NCBI RefSeq assembly: GCF_018780385.1
Contig: NZ_JADMJO010000010.1
Coordinates: forward strand, 1-48,523
Length of the DNA: 48,523 nucleotides
Reading direction: 5' to 3'
Source: Hydrogenophaga sp.
GTDB lineage: Bacteria; Pseudomonadota; Gammaproteobacteria; Burkholderiales; Burkholderiaceae_C
Shown in pieces: positions 43,366-48,523 of this stretch. A program made the translations under genes and the position numbers. Below the pieces are notes generated by a model that saw only the letters and a program-made list of their open reading frames with translations, had not been told where the DNA came from and searched no databases. Each line of letters begins with the position of its first letter. Positions within the stretch are counted from its first letter, which is position 1.

Positions 43366-44250
43366 ATGAAGATTGGATTCATTGGCCTGGGCATCATGGG
43401 AACCCCCATGGCCCTGCACCTGGCCTCAGCCGGCCACCAGCTGTACGTGCACACGCGCAGCCAGGTGCCCGAAACCATTCAAGCCGCGGGCGGCGTGCGT
43501 TGCGACAACGCCGCCGCCGTGGCGCGCGAGGCCGAGGTGGTGTTCACCATGGTGCCGGACACCCCCGACGTGGAAGCCGTGCTGTTCGGCGAGAACGGCG
43601 TGGCGCAAGGCATCGGCAAAGGCAAGGTGGTGGTCGACATGAGCTCGATCAGCCCGATGGCCACCAAGACCTTCGCCAAGAAGATCAACGACCTCGGGGC
43701 CGACTACATCGACGCGCCGGTGTCGGGTGGTGAAGTGGGCGCCAAGGCCGGCTCGCTCACCATCATGTGTGGTGGTGACGAAGCGGTGTTCGAGCGCGTG
43801 CGTCCTCTGCTGGAGCTGATGGGCAAGAACATCACGCTGGTGGGCGGCAATGGCGACGGTCAGACCACCAAGGTGGCCAACCAGATCATCGTGGCGCTCA
43901 ACATCGCGGCGGTGAGCGAGGCGCTGGTGTTTGCCAGCAAGGCCGGCGCCGATCCGGCCAAGGTGCGTCAGGCGCTCATGGGCGGGTTTGCCGCCAGCCG
44001 CATTCTGGAAGTGCACGGCGAACGCATGATCAAGCGCACGTTCAACCCGGGCTTTCGCATCAAGCTGCACCAGAAAGACCTGAACCTGGCGCTGCAAGGT
44101 GCCAAGGAAATCGGCGTGTCACTGCCGCAAACCGCGAACGCCGCGCAGCTCATGCAAGCTTGCGCCGCGCACGGCATGGGGGATCTGGATCACTCGGCCC
44201 TGGTCAAGGCGCTCGAACTGATGGCCGGGCACACCGTTTCGCCAGACTGA
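43366..44250 (+). CDS. garR: Tartronate semialdehyde reductase (2-hydroxy-3-oxopropionate reductase)
   Basis: A 294-residue beta-hydroxyacid dehydrogenase. It has the dinucleotide-binding GFIGLGIMGTPMA, the substrate loop DAPVSGGEVGAKAGSLTIMCGG, the catalytic lysine in TTKVANQIIVALN (about residue 171) and the closing HQKDLNLAL helix. It reduces tartronate semialdehyde to D-glycerate with NAD(P)H, the last step of aldarate breakdown before glycerate kinase. AGAAGGA precedes the ATG. It closes the operon; no garK is in the window. Confidence 0.9.
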   Translation: MKIGFIGLGIMGTPMALHLASAGHQLYVHTRSQVPETIQAAGGVRCDNAAAVAREAEVVFTMVPDTPDVEAVLFGENGVAQGIGKGKVVVDMSSISPMATKTFAKKINDLGADYIDAPVSGGEVGAKAGSLTIMCGGDEAVFERVRPLLELMGKNITLVGGNGDGQTTKVANQIIVALNIAAVSEALVFASKAGADPAKVRQALMGGFAASRILEVHGERMIKRTFNPGFRIKLHQKDLNLALQGAKEIGVSLPQTANAAQLMQACAAHGMGDLDHSALVKALELMAGHTVSPD

Positions 44251-44275
44251 CGCTGGCGAAACAGCCCCGGCCGAC

Positions 44276-44830
44276 TCAGGATTTGGCCGCGGGCGCCGGT
44301 GGCGTGGTCACCACCTCGCCATCCTTCACCGGCAGCGTGGCACCCGGCTTGAAGGAGGTGCGCACCGTGCCGTCTTTGCCGTCGAGGCGGTAGGTCACGT
44401 TGTAGCCCACCAGCTTCTGCGACTTTTCGTTCACGGTCTTGCAGCGCTGTTCGGACGTGGTCACCACGTCTTTTTGCTGCATGTTCTTCTGAACCTGGTT
44501 GCCGGCATAACCGCCGGCCGCGGCACCCGCCAAGGTCGCCACGGTCTTGCCTGTGCCGTTGCCGACGGCGCTGCCCAGCAGGCCCCCGGCCAGACCACCC
44601 ACCACCGTGCCGGCAATGCGGTTCTGGTCTTTCACTGGCGCCGTGCGTTGCACCGCCACGGTCTCGCAGCGTTCGCGCGGAGTCACCACCGTTTCGTTGA
44701 TCTCCTTGACGGCGACCACGTCGGCGAACTTCGGCTGCGTCAGCGCCCTATAGCCGGTGACGCCGCTCGCCCCCAGCACGACCATTGCCAGACCACCCAC
44801 GGCGATACCCTTGATCATTGACTTGTCCAT
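44276..44830 (-). CDS. Glycine-zipper 2TM domain protein
   Basis: A 184-residue envelope protein. An N-terminal hydrophobic segment (residues 6-27) serves as a signal or anchor. A glycine-zipper (Rick_17kDa_Anti-like) segment at about 71-114 has the repeating GGLAGGLLGSAVGNG and GAAAGGYAGNQVQ pattern. Two cysteines (about 55 and 129) flank it in similar ERC and QRC contexts, suggesting a disulphide. The C-terminal domain (YNVTYRLDGKDGTVRTSFKPG) resembles other Gram-negative 17-kDa surface-antigen-like proteins. A good AAGGAT site precedes the ATG at 44830. Function unknown; convergent with garR. Confidence 0.82.
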   Translation of the reverse strand: MDKSMIKGIAVGGLAMVVLGASGVTGYRALTQPKFADVVAVKEINETVVTPRERCETVAVQRTAPVKDQNRIAGTVVGGLAGGLLGSAVGNGTGKTVATLAGAAAGGYAGNQVQKNMQQKDVVTTSEQRCKTVNEKSQKLVGYNVTYRLDGKDGTVRTSFKPGATLPVKDGEVVTTPPAPAAKS

Positions 44831-44940
44831 GTGCTCATCCTTTTTGAAGTTGAGGCAATCTAACCGGCTTTGACAACCCTTTGACGACTGCTTGTGACAA
44901 AAGGTGTTTCCTCCGGTATCCCCCGCCCCATCACCCGATG

Positions 44941-45798
44941 TCAGCCGATTCGCATGCCGGTATGGCGAATCGTCCATTGCTCAGACTCGTCAACGGGCGC
45001 CGGTGGCAGAAGCCGGTCGCATTCGAGCTTTACCACGGCATAACATTCGCAGGCACGGTCCTCCAGACCTTGACGGTCGAGCACCTCGATGCGACCGCGC
45101 GCGTAGCGAATGAGGCCGTCGCGCTGCAGCGCCAGCGCCACCAGCGTGACGCTTTCGCGTCGCACGCCGAGCTTGCTGGCCAGCAGCTCCTGTGTCATCT
45201 GCAGGCAATTGCCCTTCACCCGATCCAGGTTCAGCAGAATCAACCGGCAGACCTGTTGGTCGACCGAGTGGTGCCGGTTGCACAGCGCCGTCTGCGCCAC
45301 CTGTGTCAGCAAGGCTTGCGTGTAGCGCAGCAGCAGTTGCATCACCGCGCCGCCCGCGTTGAGCTCGTCAATGACGACCTGGCGATTCATCCGGTAGCCC
45401 TGCCCGGCGCTTTGCACGACAGCGCGGCCGTTGGTGGAGATGCCGCCCATCAACAGGGGCACACCCACCACACCGTCGTTGCCAACCGTGGCGAACTCTG
45501 CACAGGCGCCACTGGCTGTGAGGTTGAGCAAAGAGACGATGGCCGACGTGGGGAAGTACACGTGGTTCAGGTCACTGCCCGATTCGTACAACACCTGGCC
45601 CAGTGGCATGTCGACCAGTTCCATCTGATGGGACCAGCGTTCCCAGTCGCTGGCGGGCAGCGCGGCGAGCAAATGATTGGTGGGTGTACCTGACGCGAAC
45701 CGCTCATGCGGCGCGCAGCAATGGTGCGACGACAGGCCTTGGCGGGCAGGTGTGATGAACTGCAGGGGTGTGTGCAGGGTGGTAGAGAGGGCGTGCAT
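44941..45798 (-). CDS. Crp/Fnr family transcriptional regulator
   Basis: A 285-residue regulator with a cyclic-nucleotide-binding-like beta-roll at about residues 55-150 (VLYESGSDLNHVYFPTSAIVSLL) and a winged helix near 195-240 (MTQELLASKLGVRRESVTLVALALQRDGLI). The Fnr cysteine cluster is not present in the expected form and the cAMP-binding RAAT-type motif is absent, so neither iron-sulphur nor cAMP sensing is supported. It belongs to the Crp-like group found in many proteobacteria that lacks a known signal. It is divergent from a thioesterase gene. Confidence 0.85.
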   Translation of the reverse strand: MHALSTTLHTPLQFITPARQGLSSHHCCAPHERFASGTPTNHLLAALPASDWERWSHQMELVDMPLGQVLYESGSDLNHVYFPTSAIVSLLNLTASGACAEFATVGNDGVVGVPLLMGGISTNGRAVVQSAGQGYRMNRQVVIDELNAGGAVMQLLLRYTQALLTQVAQTALCNRHHSVDQQVCRLILLNLDRVKGNCLQMTQELLASKLGVRRESVTLVALALQRDGLIRYARGRIEVLDRQGLEDRACECYAVVKLECDRLLPPAPVDESEQWTIRHTGMRIG

Positions 45799-45997
45799 GT
45801 GAACTTGCTCCTGAATGGCTGATGACTTCAGTGTTCAGTACCGCACGCAGGTGGTCTGTCGGCGCGCAGGGCAGATGCGGGTAGGACAGGGCCTACACGA
45901 CCGCCGCCATTGGTCGTGAGGCATTTCTAACCAGCCTGCCGATCCGGGCACAATCCGCGCCTGCAGCACCTTGCTGCGCCGCAACGAGAACCCGACC

Positions 45998-46483
45998 ATG
46001 GATCTGCCCACCCACCAACTCGCCATGACGGTGCTCATGACGCCCGACATGGCCAACTTCTCGGGCAATGTGCACGGCGGCACCATCCTCAAGCTGCTCG
46101 ATCAGGTGGCCTATGCCTGTGCCAGCCGCTACGCGCGCAGCTACGTGGTCACGCTGTCGGTGGATCAGGTCATGTTTCGCCAGCCCATCCACGTGGGCGA
46201 ACTCGTGACCTTCATGGCGTCGGTGAACAACACCGGCACCTCGTCCATGGAAATCGGCATCAAGGTGGTGACCGAAAACATCCGCAACCAGGTGGTGCGC
46301 CACGCCAACAGCTGCTTCTTCACCATGGTGGCCGTGGGCGACGACGGCAAGCCGGTGGCGGTGCCGCCGCTGGAGCCCGCCACACCCGACGAGCGCCGCC
46401 GCAACGCCGCGGCCAAGGTGCGCAAACAGCTGCGCCAGGAGTTCGCGAGCCGCTTCGACGAACTGCGAACCACGCCGGGCTGA
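45998..46483 (+). CDS. Acyl-CoA thioesterase, YciA/BACH type
   Basis: A 161-residue hotdog-fold enzyme that hydrolyses acyl-CoA to fatty acid and CoA. The active-site helix region is NVHGGTILKLLDQVAY (residues 24-39), and the second strand set reads TLSVDQVMFRQPIHVGELV. A basic C-terminal tail follows. The start at 45998 is preferred over an in-frame TTG nine codons upstream. The 199-base gap to the Crp/Fnr gene holds presumed divergent promoters but no further gene. Confidence 0.87.
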   Translation: MDLPTHQLAMTVLMTPDMANFSGNVHGGTILKLLDQVAYACASRYARSYVVTLSVDQVMFRQPIHVGELVTFMASVNNTGTSSMEIGIKVVTENIRNQVVRHANSCFFTMVAVGDDGKPVAVPPLEPATPDERRRNAAAKVRKQLRQEFASRFDELRTTPG

Positions 46484-46517
46484 GCGGTTCCCCTGAGCAC
46501 TCAGGCTGCGCGCGATC

Positions 46518-48523
46518 TCAGGATTCCCGGATGGACGCGGCCCGCAAGCGCAGCGCATTGCCGATCACCGAGGCCGAGCTCAGGCTCATGGCCAGGGCCG
46601 CGATCATGGGTGAGAGCAGCCAGCCGGTGAAGGGGTACAACAAACCCGCAGCCAATGGAATGCCCAGCGCGTTGTAGACGAACGCGAACGCCAGGTTCTG
46701 CTTCATGTTGGCCACCGTGGCCACCGACAGGGCGCGGGCCGTGGCGATGCCACGCAGGTCGCCTTTGACCAAGGTCAGCTGTGCGCTGTTCATGGCCACA
46801 TCGGTGCCCGTGCCCATGGCAATGCCCACGTCGGCGCGGGCCAGCGCTGGCGCATCGTTGATGCCGTCGCCTGCCATCGCCACCACGCGGCCCTCTGCCT
46901 GGAGCTTCTCCACCAGTTTGAGTTTGTCGGCCGGCTTCACTTCACCATGAACCTCGTCAATGCCCAGGCGCTGGCCGACCGAGCGCGCGGTGGTCAGGCC
47001 ATCGCCCGTGGCCATGATCACGCGGATGTTGGCCTGGCGCAGCGAGCCGAGTGCGTCGGCCGTGGTGGCCTTGATCGGGTCGGACACGGCCAGCAGACCG
47101 GCCAGCACCTTGTCGGCCGCGAGATACATCACGCTGGCGCCCTGTGCACGGAGTGCTTCGGCCTCGCTGGCCAGCGGTGACACGTCCACACCCAGTTGCT
47201 GCATCAGCGCCGTGTTGCCCAGGGCCAGGGCCTGGCCACCCACCCTGCCCCGCACCCCGATGCCGGACTCCGAGTCGAACTGCTCGGGCTTGTCCAGCGC
47301 AAGCCCTTGTTGCTTCGCCGCGGTCACGATGGCGGCGGCCAACGGGTGTTCGCTGCCCTGGTCCAGGCTGGCGGCGAGGCGCAGGACCTCGTCTTCGGCA
47401 AAGCGCCCGAAGCCGATGGCGCGCTCGAAGGTCGGCCGCCCTTCGGTCAGGGTGCCAGTCTTGTCGACGATGAGCGTGTCGACCTTGCGCAGGTTCTCGA
47501 TGGCGGCGGCATCGCGAAACAGCACACCGTGGGTGGCGCCACGACCGGTGGCCACCATGATCGACATGGGCGTGGCCAGCCCCAGCGCACAGGGGCAGGC
47601 AATGATGAGCACGGCCACCGCATTGATGAGCGCATGCACCCAGCTCGGCTCGGGTCCGAACCAGCCCCAGACGAAAAAGGTGAGCAACGCCGCCACCACC
47701 ACACCCATCACGAAGTAGCCCGCCACCTGGTCGGCCATGCGCTGCATGGGCGCGCGCGATCGCTGCGCCATGGCGACCATCTGCACGATCTGCGAGAGCA
47801 CGGTGGCCGATCCCACATGCTCGGACTTCATCACCAGGGCACCGCTGGCGTTGAGCGTGGCGCCGATCAGCTTGTCGCCCACCCGCTTGGTCACCGGCAA
47901 CGGCTCGCCGGTGAGCATGGATTCGTCCACCGCGCTGCTGCCTTCGACCACCGTGCCATCGGTGGGAACCTTCTCGCCCGGGCGCACGCGCAGCAGATCG
48001 CCCACATGCACATGGGCCAGCGGCACGTCTTCCTCCTGCCCGTCGGCCGTGATGCGCCGCGCGGTCTTGGGTGCCAGCCCCAGCAGCGAACGAATGGCCG
48101 CCGAGGTTTGTGAGCGCGCCTTGAGCTCCAGCAGTTGCCCCAGCAAGGTGAGCGAGATGATCACCGCCGCCGCTTCGAAGTACACCGACACCCGCCCCAT
48201 CGAGACAAACGACTCGGGGAACACCTCGGGAGCCACCGTGGCCACCACGCTGTAAACGAACGCCGACCCGGTGCCCAGGCTGATCAGCGTCCACATGTTG
48301 GGGCTGCGGTTCACCACCGACTGCGCGCCACGCACAAAAAACGGCCAGCCGGCCCACAGCACGATGGGCACGGTGAGCACCAGTTCGACCCAGCTCTGGG
48401 TTGCCATCTCGAACCAGCCAAGGCTGTGGCCGAACATGGCCAACACGGTGACCACCACCGTGAGCGGGAGGGTCCACCAGAAGCGGCGCTGGAAATCCAG
48501 CAGTTCGGGGTTCTCGGCCTCGT
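46518..48523 (-). CDS. Copper-type P1B ATPase (CopA-like), 5' end cut off
   Basis: At least 667 residues of a heavy-metal P-type ATPase; the reading frame continues beyond the window edge (residues [13 protein letters not shown] precede the first in-window Val start), so the N-terminal metal-binding domains are missing here. The actuator motif LTGEPLPV, the ion-path CPCALG in helix 6, the phosphorylation motif [19 protein letters not shown] and [10 protein letters not shown] are all present. The CPC motif and the closing [16 protein letters not shown] are typical of Cu(I) exporters. It pumps metal from the cytoplasm. No CueR-type regulator is visible in the window. Confidence 0.93.
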   Translation of the reverse strand, partial: EAENPELLDFQRRFWWTLPLTVVVTVLAMFGHSLGWFEMATQSWVELVLTVPIVLWAGWPFFVRGAQSVVNRSPNMWTLISLGTGSAFVYSVVATVAPEVFPESFVSMGRVSVYFEAAAVIISLTLLGQLLELKARSQTSAAIRSLLGLAPKTARRITADGQEEDVPLAHVHVGDLLRVRPGEKVPTDGTVVEGSSAVDESMLTGEPLPVTKRVGDKLIGATLNASGALVMKSEHVGSATVLSQIVQMVAMAQRSRAPMQRMADQVAGYFVMGVVVAALLTFFVWGWFGPEPSWVHALINAVAVLIIACPCALGLATPMSIMVATGRGATHGVLFRDAAAIENLRKVDTLIVDKTGTLTEGRPTFERAIGFGRFAEDEVLRLAASLDQGSEHPLAAAIVTAAKQQGLALDKPEQFDSESGIGVRGRVGGQALALGNTALMQQLGVDVSPLASEAEALRAQGASVMYLAADKVLAGLLAVSDPIKATTADALGSLRQANIRVIMATGDGLTTARSVGQRLGIDEVHGEVKPADKLKLVEKLQAEGRVVAMAGDGINDAPALARADVGIAMGTGTDVAMNSAQLTLVKGDLRGIATARALSVATVANMKQNLAFAFVYNALGIPLAAGLLYPFTGWLLSPMIAALAMSLSSASVIGNALRLRAASIRES

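Overview
The window is GC-rich, densely coded DNA with no rRNA, tRNA, phage or IS genes that I can see. The gene content points to a betaproteobacterium of the order Burkholderiales, most likely Comamonadaceae (Hydrogenophaga-like). The signs are two orphan Bug-type tripartite-tricarboxylate receptors, a DUF4148 protein, an imuA-imuB-dnaE2 SOS cassette, and dispersed GC-rich hairpin repeats of the kind seen in that family. The genus is inference.

Layout. 1-4.4 kb: RND efflux pump (membrane fusion protein plus permease, minus strand) behind a TetR-type palindrome. 4.5-5.5 kb: a lone hpnC (hopanoid/squalene pathway). 5.5-8.3 kb: an exported-protein operon, DUF4331, Gly-rich lipoprotein, DUF4198. 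8.4-9.9 kb: a Nudix hydrolase and a DUF4148 protein. The DUF4331 operon and the DUF4148 gene carry the same promoter, TGAATCC-N16-CGTATT, which looks like an ECF sigma factor site. 10-14.2 kb: a Fic protein, a CheW/chemoreceptor pair and an EVE-domain protein. 14.2-19.7 kb: the SOS mutagenesis cassette imuA-imuB-dnaE2 with a perfect LexA box; dnaE2 carries an in-frame 4 x 21 bp tandem repeat.

19.7-23 kb: a four-gene operon (DsbA-like, degenerate metallo-beta-lactamase fold, NTF2-like, small protein) divergent from a LysR regulator. 23-26.3 kb: tartrate/malate dehydrogenase and a Bug receptor, divergent from a second LysR regulator. 26.4-29.8 kb: FecR-domain protein, OmpA-like lipoprotein and a TonB/TolA-like protein with a very long helical spacer. 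30-32.7 kb: DUF2855 protein, a 19-residue hydrophobic peptide gene and a Bcr/CflA-type MFS exporter. 32.8-37.1 kb: a MacB/FtsX-type ABC exporter (ATPase, permease, HlyD-like protein).

37.1-44.3 kb: a complete route for D-galactarate/D-glucarate breakdown: garD, a LacI regulator, a Bug receptor, glucarate dehydratase, an HpcH/GarL-type aldolase and GarR. Three identical 14-bp palindromes mark the promoters of both arms of this cluster, so the LacI protein probably controls both. 44.3-48.5 kb: a glycine-zipper protein, a Crp/Fnr-family regulator, an acyl-CoA thioesterase and a copper-type P1B ATPase cut by the window edge.

Best leads for something undescribed are the shared ECF-type promoter with the DUF4331-lipoprotein-DUF4198 operon it drives, and the FecR-OmpA-TonB/TolA envelope cluster.
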